From Prorocentrum cordatum (Eukaryota > Sar > Dinophyceae > Prorocentrales > Prorocentraceae), in assembly GCA_963575745.1 (NCBI GenBank), contig CAUYUJ010000932.1:42501-105000 (forward strand): 62,500 nt of DNA, read 5' to 3'. The notes beneath the pieces are model-generated. The model did no database searches. It was not told where the DNA came from and saw only the letters and a program-made list of their open reading frames with translations. Below are positions 35,286 to 45,089 of this stretch, one piece after another. The position numbers were made by a program, and so were the translations under genes. Every line of letters starts with the position of its first letter. Position 1 is the first letter of the stretch.

Positions 35286-35518
35286 AGGATGAGGAATGAA
35301 TGAGGAGATGAGGAGGAGGAGGACAAGGAGGAGGAGGAGGAGGAGGAGGAGGAGGAGGAGGAGGATAATGAGGAGGAGGAGGAGGAGGAGGAATGAATCA
35401 GAAGAGGAGGAGGAGAAGGAGGAGGAGGAGGAGGAGGGAGGAGGAGGAGGAACAGGAGGAAGAGGAGGAGGAGGAGGAGGAGGAGGAGGAGGAGGAGGAG
35501 GAGGAGGAGGAGGAGGCT
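35286..35518 (+). repeat. (GGA)n array
   Basis: GGA with occasional AAT and AAG units. Confidence 0.95.
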
Positions 35519-36190
35519 GTCGATGAAGACGGGAATGGGGAAGAGCGTGGGAACTGACGGCGAGGAGGCTTTGTTTCACGTCGCACCGCGGTGAAGGCGA
35601 TCCGCACGCGCGTTCTAAGAGGCCGGGCCCCGGCATACCTGCCCTTCCGGCTGCAAGAGAGGAACACGGGCATGAAGGTGGCTGCGGAAGGCGGGAGATA
35701 GAGGTAGGGCGCTCACTGCACGAAGACCTTCGTCAGGAGTGGCTGGTGTGGCCAGCCTGTGCTGAGGCAGTTGGGCAGTGGACGCGGAGCGGCATCACGG
35801 CCACACCCAGGGGCTGAGGCACAGGCTGCAGGCGCAGAGAGCGTAGACCAAGTCGAACCAGTATGGGGGGAGGAACGGCGAGCGAGCCCACAGAAGCGGG
35901 CGACGTCCGGGTGTTCGTCAGAAGGCCGTGGGTGACATGCTTTTGCTGCAGGCACGGCGCCAGCTGGATGCGGTAAGGCCCAGGAGCCCGTAGGGGCTGG
36001 ACCAGCGACCAGCTCGCTGTAGCAGAATGCTGCTGTACTGCCATGCTGAGTTGCCGAGGGCGGAGCTGCAGCTCTGTCGGCTGCAAAGCTGCCGAGGGCT
36101 GCAAAGCCAGCTGCGGTTCTGCCGGGAGCTGGCGAGGAGGAGCATGCCCTTTTCCAAGCTCCCCATCCTGCTCCCGCCGCCCACTCCGCT
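35519..36190. other. Unique GC-balanced sequence, no gene assigned
   Basis: A minus-strand frame of 123 codons (36,104-35,733) has a normal amino-acid mix but no recognisable family. It may be spurious. Confidence 0.25.
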
Positions 36191-36219
36191 TTCTTGACCC
36201 CCTTCATTCGTATCTTCGC

Positions 36220-36470
36220 CCTCCTCCTGCTTCTCCTGCTGCTGCTGCTCCTCCTCCCATTCCTCCTCCTCCTCCTCCTCCTCCTCCTCCCATTCCTCCT
36301 CCTCGTTTCCTTCTTCTCCTCCTCCTCCTGCTCCCCCTCCTCCTCGTTTCCTTGTCCTCCTCCTCCTCCTCCTGCCCCCCCTCCTCCTCCTCCTCCTCCT
36401 CCTCCTCCTTCCTCTCCTCCTCCTCCTGCCCCCCCTCCTCCTCCTTCCCTTCTCGCCCCTTCCCTTCGCC
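36220..36470 (+). repeat. CTC/CCT array
   Basis: CTCCTCCTC with CTGCCC and CGTTTC interruptions. This is one of the few stretches where the purine strand is the minus strand. Confidence 0.9.
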
Positions 36471-36752
36471 TCCTCGCCCTTCCCAATCTCCCTCTCCCGC
36501 CCCTCGTTTCTCAATTTCATTCCCAAGGCCCAAGTCGCTCCTGCGACGGCAGTCTGCTCGTGGTCTCTGAAGTGGAAATGGCTGGACTGCGTCGCCCAGA
36601 GCCATCGCCTCAGCTGAGAAGGAGGACACTTTTAGGAGGAAAAAACACAGACACAAATTAATCGTCGATTTCCCCGAAAATATAGGAAAATATGGGAAGT
36701 TGGGGGAAAGACAAAAACCCAGAAAATATGGAAAGTATGGGGGATCCTGTTA

Positions 36753-36754
<2 letters not shown>

Positions 36755-36815
<61 letters not shown>

Positions 36816-36820
36816 GTATT
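36755..36820 (+). repeat. (GT)n then TATA
   Basis: About 24 GT dinucleotides followed by a TATATATATATG run. Confidence 0.97.
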
Positions 36821-37310
36821 TGTGTGTCCGAGGGCGCCTTCAATACTGGAATGCTGACATAAGTGTCGCCTATCACCAAAGGCCTCGAAGCCTTCGAGTC
36901 GCCCATAGTGGACACCCTCTCTGTCGCCCACGCTGCTGCTGAGCCCTGGCCTGCCTGCGCGTCGCCGTGCGTACGTTTTGAGAGATCGCCAGCGTTGGCG
37001 TCGATGCTGGCCGAACGAGTTTGGAACCACTACCGTAGAAAATTCGCAGGCAATTCGCGGAAAATTCGCCCGAGCGGGAAAGGATTGGACAATTATATGT
37101 GTCAGGCGACTGAATGAGCGGCGCCCCGGCGCCTCCTCCCGGCCCCGCGCGCGGCCGCCCTCTGGGGCGAACCGGGAGCCGCCTCTTGCCTCTTACCGTC
37201 TTTCGCCCATCGTGTATCCCTAAGGGCTTGATGCCTTGTCGCCAATCGTCGACTTCAAGCCGGATCTGTCAGGGTAAGTGCAGGCAAATCCAGGGACATT
37301 TTGGTAACCG
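36821..37310. other. Unique sequence, no gene assigned
   Basis: Ordinary complexity. A perfect GAAAATTCGC direct repeat lies at about 37,038 and 37,059. Confidence 0.35.
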
Positions 37311-37457
37311 CGGGTGAAACTATGTAAATCCCACGGGCTCCAGAGATGTGCAGGGAAATTCGGAGCAAGTCGCTGCCGTCCCAGCGCGAGTCGAAGGACG
37401 GCAGAAGTCGTGAAGCCCTTTACGAGTGTAAGTTGCCAGGTCGTCGGTACTGATACT

Positions 37458-38069
37458 CTAATCTTGTTTATGCCGCTCGATGCCGTCGCCAGTATCTGCG
37501 ACGGGCCTACATCCTTGATCATGTTGGTGGAATATGGCATTTCCCATGCAGTCGAAGACTGGGCCGAGCTCGGGCGTGGACAACACAACGGTGCCATTCG
37601 TGACTGCAGCAACATCTGCACAATCCGTGACGAAGAGCACCATCTTTGTATGACTCTGCCAGTTCACCGCCAGAGCCTCCGAATCGTGGGTGCACGGCAT
37701 GTTTTCCAGATGATGCGTGGACACACCAGGGCGTTCGTGCAGAATCGGTCCATGTTCGCCCTGTGTGTCTGCACCAGCTGAAGTTGGCAAGAGGAAGCCC
37801 CACTTAGGACACACGTGGTCGTGGAAGAAAGGGAGGTACGCCATCCATTCGTTGAGGTTTTGACAGCAGTCCCACAGATGTCGCCAACACATTCCGAGCA
37901 CCATGACAAGTATGTCCTCCCACTCGACTCCATAGCCCATGCCTGCATGAACCGAGCCCTCCTTGCATCTACGTTTCTCAGACCAATTCTCGGTTGTCCC
38001 TCGCCACAATCGTAGACTAAATGCTCGCGAGTGACGAAGGTGATTAGAGCCTCCGCGAGATATCAACAT
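37458..38069 (-). CDS. Unrecognised open reading frame of 203 codons
   Basis: This stretch has normal sequence complexity, unlike most of the window. The minus-strand frame has a balanced composition with many Trp, His and Cys residues, for example WEDILVMVLGMCWRHLWDCC. A plus-strand frame (37,314-37,781, 155 codons) overlaps it antiparallel and is equally plausible by composition. I recognise no domain in either. No paralogue is seen in the window. It may be an exon of a host gene, a decayed gene or chance, and the coding strand is undecided. Confidence 0.2.
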   Translation of the reverse strand: MLISRGGSNHLRHSRAFSLRLWRGTTENWSEKRRCKEGSVHAGMGYGVEWEDILVMVLGMCWRHLWDCCQNLNEWMAYLPFFHDHVCPKWGFLLPTSAGADTQGEHGPILHERPGVSTHHLENMPCTHDSEALAVNWQSHTKMVLFVTDCADVAAVTNGTVVLSTPELGPVFDCMGNAIFHQHDQGCRPVADTGDGIERHKQD

Positions 38070-38905
38070 CTTCTCCCTTCAAGCGTTTTTGAATATCAAG
38101 GATGCACAAGTGTAACGTTGAGATACCCGTCTTCCGAAGTCAAATTTCCAAAGTGCGCGCGAAACGCTGCATGAAAAGGGAATGCCCCTCCTCTGGCCGT
38201 CTTTGGAAACGCAGAACTCTACGTAAGAAACACCTTTCCCACCTTTTTGCCCTTGTGATTGCCAGCCTGAAGCACATTCCTATCCCTATGATGGGCATCA
38301 CCTTATCCCGATGCGGATCTAAAAAACTGACCTCAGCTTCTGAGGACTTCCTCAGATTGCCGTCGCCTTTCCGCTTGTCAATCGTAGGGTAAGTTCGAGG
38401 CTGGCTATGTCAGCACTGCCTGCGATAGGTGTCATGACGCTGATCTATGGGCCGCACTCGCAGCCGGTCCTCTCGCACAGGCCCGTGGTTTGGACTCCAT
38501 GTGGCCTGTGCCTTTGAAGGTGCCGATGTTGCTCCTGAGGTGCCCCTCCGCCTTCGCCAAGCGATGTTCTGTGCTCGTGTGGGTGTCTCTTTCGGCGCCT
38601 GCCTACGTGGTCTGATCGGGCTCCGTTGTTGTGTTCTCTTCTCGCCTCTTGCTCTGCCGCTTCGTGCCTGCACTACAGTAGCTTCTGGTGCAGCCCACCG
38701 CCCGCTTCGACCGGCGCCTGACCGTCCCGCACACCCTGCGGTTGTGGAGGACGATCAATGGAGAGGAAGCATGTTGCCAAATCATTTCCAGATGTCTAAG
38801 GCATGTGTTAAGCATGTCTTAAGAATGAAATCAACATGCTTGAAACATGCTTAGAGCATTTTTCCGACATTTTAAACACATTTTAAACTCAATGACAGGA
38901 CGGTC
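38070..38905. other. Unique sequence ending in ACATGCTTA/AAGCATGT words
   Basis: Ordinary sequence. At 38,797-38,870 short inverted and direct copies of AAGCATGT and ACATGCTT cluster just before the GGA array. No gene recognised. Confidence 0.35.
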
Positions 38906-39115
38906 AGGGAGGAGGAGGAGGAGGAGGAGGAGGAGGAGGAGGAGGAGGAGGAGGAGGAGGAGGAGGAGGAGGAGGAGGAGGAGGAGGAGGAGGAGGAGGA
39001 GGAGGAGGAGGAGGAGGAGGAGGAGGAGGAGGAGGAGGAGGAGGAGGAGGAGGAGGAGGAGGAGGAGGAGGAGGAGGAGGGAGGAGGGGAGGAGGAGGAG
39101 GAGGAGGAGGAGGAG
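38906..39115 (+). repeat. (GGA)n array
   Basis: Nearly perfect for about 200 bp. Confidence 0.97.
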
Positions 39116-39480
39116 TGGCTGGCATCCACACCACTGGCGCCCACGTTCTCAAAAGTGCGTGTCTCCCTCGCTGCCAACACGGGCGCCGCGCGCCTCCGAG
39201 GCGCCCACCGTCGTGAAGTCCAGCGCCTCTCTGGTGAGACGCTCGGTGCCCGGTCCGTTTTCGAGCGTCGGCTCCTCCTCCTCCTCCTCCTCCTCCTCCT
39301 CTTCCTCCTCCTCCTCCACCCCAACGACCATGCACTGTGGCGACGGCGGTTTCCACTCGAAATTCCCTCCGTCTCCCTCTCCCTCCCCCCATCCTCTCCC
39401 TCTGCCCCTCTCCCTCCCCGTCCTCCTCCTCCCTCAGTCCCTGCCCTCGGCCGCCTCTTCCTGGAGGCTCAGCTGGAGTC
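39116..39480. other. Unique linker and CTC-rich stretch
   Basis: Ordinary sequence to 39,270, then CTCCTCCTC and CT-rich. No gene. Confidence 0.4.
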
Positions 39481-39758
39481 TGAGGCCGAGAGCGAGTCGG
39501 AGATGTACGACAAGATGACGTACCCGCAGCGGCGTGGAGGTGGAGGTGGAGTTTCAGGTGGAGGTAGGGGTGGAGGAGGAGGCGAGGAGAGGACGAGGAG
39601 GTGGAGGACTGAGATGAGGAAGAGGAGGAGGAGAAAGAGTAAGAGCAGGAGGAGCAGGAGGAGGAGGAGGAGGAGGAGGAGGAGGAGGAGGAGGAAGAGA
39701 AAGAGGAGGAGAAAGAGTAAGATGATGAGGAGGAGGAGGAGGAGGAGAAGGAGGAGGA
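39481..39758 (+). repeat. GGA array immediately 5' of the LTR retrotransposon
   Basis: Degenerate GGTGGA then GGA and GAAGGA. Its last bases, GAGGA (39,754-39,758), are a candidate target duplication of the copia element. Confidence 0.9.
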
Positions 39759-40025
39759 AGTGATCAGATCCTTCTCATCGTGCTCGTCCTCGACTCGCCC
39801 TGACCCCCGCGCGTGCGCGGCCATTTCGTATCCAGGCTGCAGCCAGTGCTCTTCGCGCCTTCTGTCGGCGCAACTTCCCCGCAGGAGGTGGCGGACACCT
39901 GGCACAACTTACATACCTCTCCCCTCTGTGCTGGAAAAGGGCGCGGCTTGAGGGCCGCAGAGATCGAGAGCAGCAGAGCAGCAGGCACGAGCAAGAGCGC
40001 GTGCAGACGAGTGTGTACGTTGACT
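39759..40025 (+). repeat. 5' LTR of the copia-like element
   Basis: It begins AGTGATCAG and ends CGTTGACT. The ends form the 3-bp inverse AGT/ACT rather than the usual TG/CA. It is collinear without gaps with 49,562-49,828. Confidence 0.93.
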
Positions 40026-40026
40026 T

Positions 40027-40038
40027 TGGTAGCGGAGC
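40027..40038 (+). promoter_or_regulatory. Primer binding site, initiator-tRNA-Met-like
   Basis: TGGTAGCGGAGC starts one base after the LTR. It closely resembles the complement of the 3' end of eukaryotic initiator tRNA-Met (TGGTAGCAGAG), the usual primer for copia elements. Confidence 0.75.
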
Positions 40039-40151
40039 TTCGGCTCCTTTCCGCGACCTGACCTACAACACGAACATCTACTACACGAAGATCTTCACCG
40101 ACTGCATCAGCACGAACATCTACTACACGCAGATCGTCACCGACGGCAACA

Positions 40152-40907
40152 ATGGCGAATGCTACACCTGGAGCCGTGGAGGCTCAGGGCACGCATCGTA
40201 TTCCCCCGGCCTGGCAGCCGGGCACGGACTACACTTTCAGGGATTGGGAGCGCGACATCACCAACTGGGTACGGCTCACTGACTTGCAGGCCGACCAGAT
40301 CGGCGGCGCCATCTACCAGCGTGTCTCCGGCCTGGCTAAGACCCTGTTGCGCGAGATCCCCGACAACGTGATCAGCAACGGCGCCGATGGGCGCCCCGGC
40401 GTTGAGATCCTCATGTCGGCCCTTCGGGCGCACTGGGGCGGTGAGAGTCAGGACAAGCAGCTGCAGCTCCTGGCCGCCTTCGATGAGTTCGACGTCGGCC
40501 CACGCGAAGACCATGAGGACGCCATCACCCGCTTTGACATCATCCGCATTCGAGCTCGTGACGAAGCGGGACACCAAATGGCTCCTGCATCCTTGGCTCG
40601 GAAGCTTCTCTTGGCTTTCAACGTCCCCGAGGACACCTGGTCCAACCTCCTCGTGGAGACGCGTGGCCTGCTCCCGAGCTCCGAGAGCGAGTACGAGTCC
40701 TTCCTGAGGCACCTGAAGCGCAACCTCTCGCTCTATTGCAGGAAGAACAACGTGATGCGACCTCAAGTTCCCCGAGGCTTGATTGGTAACGGTGGAGGCG
40801 GTGCGGGCGGCCACTTCTCCGCCTTCCCGACCTTCGAGCAGCAGCGTGGCAGCTCGTCAGGTGCATTCTGGGACAGAATGCCTTCCCGAGCACATGCGAT
40901 GAACTAG
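40152..40907 (+). CDS. Gag-like protein of the copia element (ends at an in-frame TAG)
   Basis: This is a 251-codon frame starting MANATPGAVEAQG 114 bp after the primer site. The body (about residues 25-200) is mixed alpha-helical sequence with WERDITNWVRLTDLQ and SALRAHWGGESQDKQLQLL, as expected of a copia Gag core that forms the particle. The frame ends at TAG (40,905-40,907), but the same frame continues open for another 999 bases with nucleocapsid-like Cys clusters. The TAG is therefore either a disabling mutation or a read-through point. The start is the first ATG of the frame after the primer site. Confidence 0.8.
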   Translation: MANATPGAVEAQGTHRIPPAWQPGTDYTFRDWERDITNWVRLTDLQADQIGGAIYQRVSGLAKTLLREIPDNVISNGADGRPGVEILMSALRAHWGGESQDKQLQLLAAFDEFDVGPREDHEDAITRFDIIRIRARDEAGHQMAPASLARKLLLAFNVPEDTWSNLLVETRGLLPSSESEYESFLRHLKRNLSLYCRKNNVMRPQVPRGLIGNGGGGAGGHFSAFPTFEQQRGSSSGAFWDRMPSRAHAMN

Positions 40908-41906
40908 AGCTACAACACTGGCTCCAACCAGTGCCAGCACTGCGGCGAATGCTTGACCTGCAGCATGTGCACTGAGTACTACTACGACGACGAGCTGGAC
41001 CTCATGGAGAGCGACGACGACTCGGACGACGACCTCGACTTCGAGGACGAGGACCAGGCGCAGGCGGCCTACCTGCAGTACGAGAGCAGCTGCGCCGAGT
41101 GGGACAGCCTCATCCTGCCCCAGGAGATCGAGGACAAGTACCCGGTCTTCCTCGAGCACGCGCGTCGCTGGAACAAGTTCCGCAAATTCGGCCGACGACG
41201 TCGCGACTTTCACACGCGTGGAGATCGGCATGGGCATGGAGAACGACGCGACACGCGGTCGAGGCACTTTCAGCACAAGCGATTGCGCTTCAAGTTCTCC
41301 CCGAAGCGACGGTTCGACTACCAGATGGGCAAGAGAAGCCCGCTGGGCAAAGACGGCAAGCCGCTTCGCTGCTCAATCTGTGACAGCGACGACTACTTGC
41401 AAACTTTCTGTCCTCAGAAGAAGAAGCGCTTCGGAGGCGGAGGCAAGCCAAGGACGAATGCGGGGCCCAACAATACGTTCGCGAACCCCTTCTTTGTCTC
41501 GCATCCGCCTCCTCCGTCAGCGCCGACATCCACAGGATCCCCCCTGAGCAACCGCCACCTCAGCAGCCGCAACCTGAACCTGAAGGTCATCAGCCAGCAC
41601 CTCCGAGATCGTGGAAGTACTACTGCGGCGAGGCGCACAGCGACGTGTCAGCGCCCAGCAGCATCAGCAAGACGTGGCACATGCAGGGCTTCACCCCGGT
41701 CGACGACGACTACGAGCCAGGCGTGGAGGTCGACCTGCAGGGAGATCCCATCCTCTTCTCAGAGAACGCCGTTCGACAGCTGCGCTACACCGTTCAATCC
41801 CGTTGCTTGGACAGCTGGCAAGAAGGAGGATGAGGCCCCCAGGAAGCCCAAGCACTACAATATCGCCAAGGACCACATCTGCCACAGCTGCAAGGTGGAG
41901 TACTAG
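40908..41906 (+). pseudogene. Gag C-terminal region with zinc-knuckle-like clusters
   Basis: In frame with Gag after the TAG it reads CQHCGECLTCSMC, then an acidic stretch of Asp/Glu (about 40,987-41,060), a basic stretch and CSICDSDDYLQTFC at 41,370-41,411. The last is spaced as a CX2CX4HX4C knuckle but has Tyr (TAC, 41,394-41,396) where His is expected. From about 41,540 to 41,822 the coding frame moves to another frame (Pro/Gln-rich linker then KYYCGEAHSDV and WHMQGFTPVDDDYEPGVEV) and then returns. A second TAG at 41,904 lies inside a CHSCKVEY/CEYCKMEFCHLC cysteine cluster. Confidence 0.7.
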
Positions 41907-41936
41907 CACGAGCTCTACGAGTGCGAGTATTGCAAG

Positions 41937-42668
41937 ATGGAGTTCTGCCATCTGTGCTCTGCCTACGACGACTGCCTACGCTGCTGGGAATGTGGAGGAG
42001 AGCGTGCCGGCCGCGGCCAGGGCAGCACCCAGGTGCGCACTCAGCGCCTCTGCCCGTGGTGCAGCAACCTCAGTGACATTCGCATCGCGGGCTCCTGGGC
42101 GGGCTACCAGGCCCGCTCCACATCGCAGCTACCCGGCACTCGCGGAGGACTTCTGGTCGACAGCGGCGCGATCGACGACGTGGATCGCCAGAGCGCCATC
42201 GCCAAGGCGGCGGGCTACGAGACGCACGTCGAGCCTATGGTGCACCCTGTCGTGGTCAACGGCGTGGGGAAAGGCAGCCAGCAGGCTACGCACCAGGCAG
42301 TTGTACCGATCCAACTCAATGATGAGTCCGCTGAGTTTCGAGCCCCTTGCCTGATGGGCGACGGCGCTGGCGTTCCGGCCCTGCGGGGCCTGCGCTCGCA
42401 GAGGCAGTCGCGCGCCATCGTCGACACAGGCGGCAGCGCGGTCATCGTCCCTGGCCCCGGAGGCTTCTCGATGACTCTCAGCCCGGGCAGCAAAGTGATC
42501 CGGTGCGAGAACGCGATCTCGGGGCACATGATGATCCCCGTGTCGGACTTCGAGGAGCAGGACAAGGAGGTGATCAAGTCCTCCACGAAGTGGGTCCTCT
42601 ACGGAGCGTGCTGTCAGCCAGACAGCAGCGGCGCTGCGGTGCCTTCCGCAGCTCCAACACCACCGTGA
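41937..42668 (+). CDS. Aspartic protease region of the copia polyprotein
   Basis: The frame continues the cysteine cluster (MEFCHLCSAYDDCLRCWECG) and then reads GGLLVDSGAIDDVDR with the catalytic Asp at 42,159-42,161. DSGA is the active-site motif of retroviral-type aspartic proteases, which cut the polyprotein. About 85 residues on, AIVDTGGSAVIVPGPGG gives a second DTG, followed by SGHMMIPVSDFEE. Only one DTG per subunit is expected in a homodimeric protease, so the second may be a structural repeat or part of another domain. It has no start of its own and belongs to the Gag-Pol frame. Confidence 0.75.
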   Translation: MEFCHLCSAYDDCLRCWECGGERAGRGQGSTQVRTQRLCPWCSNLSDIRIAGSWAGYQARSTSQLPGTRGGLLVDSGAIDDVDRQSAIAKAAGYETHVEPMVHPVVVNGVGKGSQQATHQAVVPIQLNDESAEFRAPCLMGDGAGVPALRGLRSQRQSRAIVDTGGSAVIVPGPGGFSMTLSPGSKVIRCENAISGHMMIPVSDFEEQDKEVIKSSTKWVLYGACCQPDSSGAAVPSAAPTPP

Positions 42669-42689
42669 GGGCCCGGCGAGCCGGGCAAC

Positions 42690-43620
42690 GAGCGGGGGCA
42701 AGGCTCGGCTGTGCCTTCGGCAATCCCCCGCAGTACCATTTCAAGTACTATCACTACACGGTCAATTCTGAAAACGACGGCCGCCACTGCCGGTTCTTCG
42801 AGACCGTATTCGGCAGCTACATCCTCTACTGCGCCGTCGAGCACATCGACTGTTCCTACGAGCGCTTCACCGCGAGGCCTTCTGGACTGGCAGCAGTCCG
42901 CCCGCGACTGGCTCAACGAGTGCAAACAACTTTCGACGACGCCTGACCCACCAGCAGGAGACGGAGATCCCAACATCTGTTATTTCAGGGAGATCTTCAG
43001 CGGCTCCTGCAAGTTCACCGAGAAGAGCAAGGCCGCCGGCATGCACGCCAGGTCACCAGTCGATCTGACGACGAAGTGGGACCTCTTGTGGCGGACTCAC
43101 CAACTTGAGCTACTTCGACAAGTTTGAGAGGAGCCAGCTCAGGTCATGTGGCTAGACCCTCCGGGCGCGGCTACAGGCACCGGCAGCGCCAAGGACCACG
43201 AGCTGGCCAGGTACGTCACCCAGCTCGTCCGCGCTCAGTTGGACAAGGACCTCCGTCGTCATCGACACGACCGCCGGCAGCCACTTCTGGAAGCAAGCAG
43301 AGCTTCAACCGCTGCTTGCACACGAACGGCTCAAGCATTGGAAGTACTCCTGGCGCGGTTTGGGAGCTGTCGATCCTGTGACGGGTCGACCCTGGCATCG
43401 AGTTCGACGGGTTCTATCCACCATCGACTTGCCGCGTCTCTTTCGTGGCTGGCCTGCTGGCAGCTACCGAGCACAACGCTGCCAACTAGCGCATCTACAC
43501 CAAGCCGCGAGGAAGCGCTTTCAGTCTTCCAACGCCCTGGACCGCAGCAAGGCATCCAGGGAGTACCCCGAGCAGGTGATCAAGGCAGCTCACTTCGACC
43601 TGCTGAAGTTTCTGAAACTA
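42690..43620 (+). pseudogene. First methyltransferase-like domain, fragmented
   Basis: Pieces lie in different frames. FREIFSGSCKFTEKSKAAG at about 42,984-43,040 resembles the SAM-binding motif I (DLFSGxG), with PVDLTTKWDLL after it. MWLDPPGAATGTGSAK at 43,146 resembles the PPC motif IV but has Gly where the catalytic Cys should be. VVIDTTAGSHFWKQ (about 43,257, another frame) sits where the ENP-type motif would be, followed by KYSWRGLGAVDPVTGRPWHR. The order fits a class-I methyltransferase domain often present in dinoflagellate copia elements. Activity is very unlikely in this copy. The family assignment is inference from motif order. Confidence 0.5.
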
Positions 43621-44735
43621 GGAGTAAAGAGAGCGAGAAGTACAACCAGAGTGCATCAGAACCTTCTACTTCGGCTTCTACCACGGCAACCACCACGGTC
43701 GAGCCCCTCGTCTTCAAGACGGAGGTGGCCACCAAGACCAAGAAGCGAGCTAAACCGACGCTCGTCCTGCCAGACGAGTGCGCGGGGGACTGCGGCGACA
43801 ACTTCACCCCGCTCCTGATGAAGGACAAGGACGGCGAGTTCTCTCAGGAGTGGCACGCCGAGCGCGTCGCGGTCGTCGCCAGCTTCACCGTCACGTGCGC
43901 CACCCAGGCCGACGAGATCTACTACATCGACGACGAGATCGACGACCCGGCGGACACCAAGTGCTACTACGAGGACAGCCTCCACGACCTCGAGCACTAC
44001 CTCGCCGAGTCGGCCATCGACATCGTGGAGATCTACGGCGGCGAGGCGGGCACGACCAGGTCCAGCGTACGCTTGGGCCTGAGGGGCGGCCGGATCTTCG
44101 ACAGCGTCACCAGCTGCGTCTTGACGCTGAAGGAAGACGTGCGGCAGCTGTGGTACTACATCATGAAGTGCCGCCCGCGCGTCGTCGTCATGGCCCCGCC
44201 GTGCACCGCCTTCAGCATGTGGTCGCACGTGCATCGACATCTAGCTCAGTGTCGGGATACCTGGCGTCGCAACCGCGCCATCGGCGAGAAGCTCGCCAGG
44301 TTGGCTGCGCAAGTAGCTGAGCATCAAGCTCTTCACGGTTCACTCTTCGTCGTGGAGAACCCTCATGCGAGCGGGATGTGGAAGCTACCATGCTGGGAGG
44401 CACTGCTTGGGCGAGACGACGTCCACAGCATCAGGATCCAGATGTGTGCAGCTGGGCTTCGCGACCCCTTTGACGAACGCGGAGTGCGGCTCATCCGGAA
44501 GGACGCGCTCATTGTAGCGAACCACCCGGAGATCATTCGGCCTCTTCGGATATTGCGCTGCCCTGGAGTTTCGCCACAGCATGTTCATCATATCAACGAG
44601 AACGGTCGCTCGCCCTACACCCAGGGGTGGCCGAAGCGATTATGCCAGCTGCTCGCCAGAGGCATCAAGTGCGCCTTGGACATGCAGTCAGTCGAGGCGT
44701 ACCCTACGGCCGAGGAGCTGGCGGTTGCGGGCTGA
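43146..44735 (+). CDS. Second, C5-cytosine-methyltransferase-like domain (open frame of 529 codons)
   Basis: Roughly the first 150 codons are out-of-frame reading of the previous domain. The meaningful part starts at about 43,690. It has VEIYGGEAGTT (44,025-44,057) as SAM-binding motif I. MAPPCTAFS follows (catalytic Cys codon 44,202-44,204), then FVVENPHASGMWKLPCWEAL with the ENP triad at 44,355-44,363, and CAAGLRDPFDERGVRLIRKD. These match in order motifs I, IV (PPC), VI (ENV-like) and a motif VIII-like stretch of C5-cytosine methyltransferases. The PPC Cys and the ENP Glu are both retained. It lies between protease and integrase in the polyprotein. Whether it methylates DNA is unknown, and the domain could be a structural relic. 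Confidence 0.7.
   Translation: MWLDPPGAATGTGSAKDHELARYVTQLVRAQLDKDLRRHRHDRRQPLLEASRASTAACTRTAQALEVLLARFGSCRSCDGSTLASSSTGSIHHRLAASLSWLACWQLPSTTLPTSASTPSREEALSVFQRPGPQQGIQGVPRAGDQGSSLRPAEVSETRSKESEKYNQSASEPSTSASTTATTTVEPLVFKTEVATKTKKRAKPTLVLPDECAGDCGDNFTPLLMKDKDGEFSQEWHAERVAVVASFTVTCATQADEIYYIDDEIDDPADTKCYYEDSLHDLEHYLAESAIDIVEIYGGEAGTTRSSVRLGLRGGRIFDSVTSCVLTLKEDVRQLWYYIMKCRPRVVVMAPPCTAFSMWSHVHRHLAQCRDTWRRNRAIGEKLARLAAQVAEHQALHGSLFVVENPHASGMWKLPCWEALLGRDDVHSIRIQMCAAGLRDPFDERGVRLIRKDALIVANHPEIIRPLRILRCPGVSPQHVHHINENGRSPYTQGWPKRLCQLLARGIKCALDMQSVEAYPTAEELAVAG
43619..43667 (+). repeat. Internal copy of the 3' LTR junction
   Basis: GAAGTACAACCAGAGTG followed by ATCAGAACCTTCT occurs here with one extra C and also at 49,549-49,578, where it spans the boundary between the internal region and the 3' LTR. 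Weaker similarity extends about 15 bp upstream. It falls exactly between the two methyltransferase-like domains. Confidence 0.8.
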
Positions 44736-45089
44736 CCGGCACGCAGACGCAGGCATCGCAAGGACGACCCTACTCACACCAGAGTCGTCGGCGAGTGCCT
44801 CTATCCGGACGTCCCGGCATCGGCTACACGCAGCGTCTGGAATCGCCGTTTCGCCTGCCCTGCCTGCAAGGTCAAGGCCAATCGCTGGGATCCTCGCCAC
44901 ACCTTCAAGGACGACGAGTGCAGGTGGAGTACCAAACATATCGAGGAGCGCGAGAAGGCAGCTCCACGGGCTCCCGCCGGCGACATCACCGAGCCGAAGA
45001 GCAGCGAGAAGGCAGAGCCGCCTCCGCGGACTCCTGTCCCTGGCAGAGGTTCGCCTGGAGACCCTGCCAAGGAGGATGACGAGCCAGAG

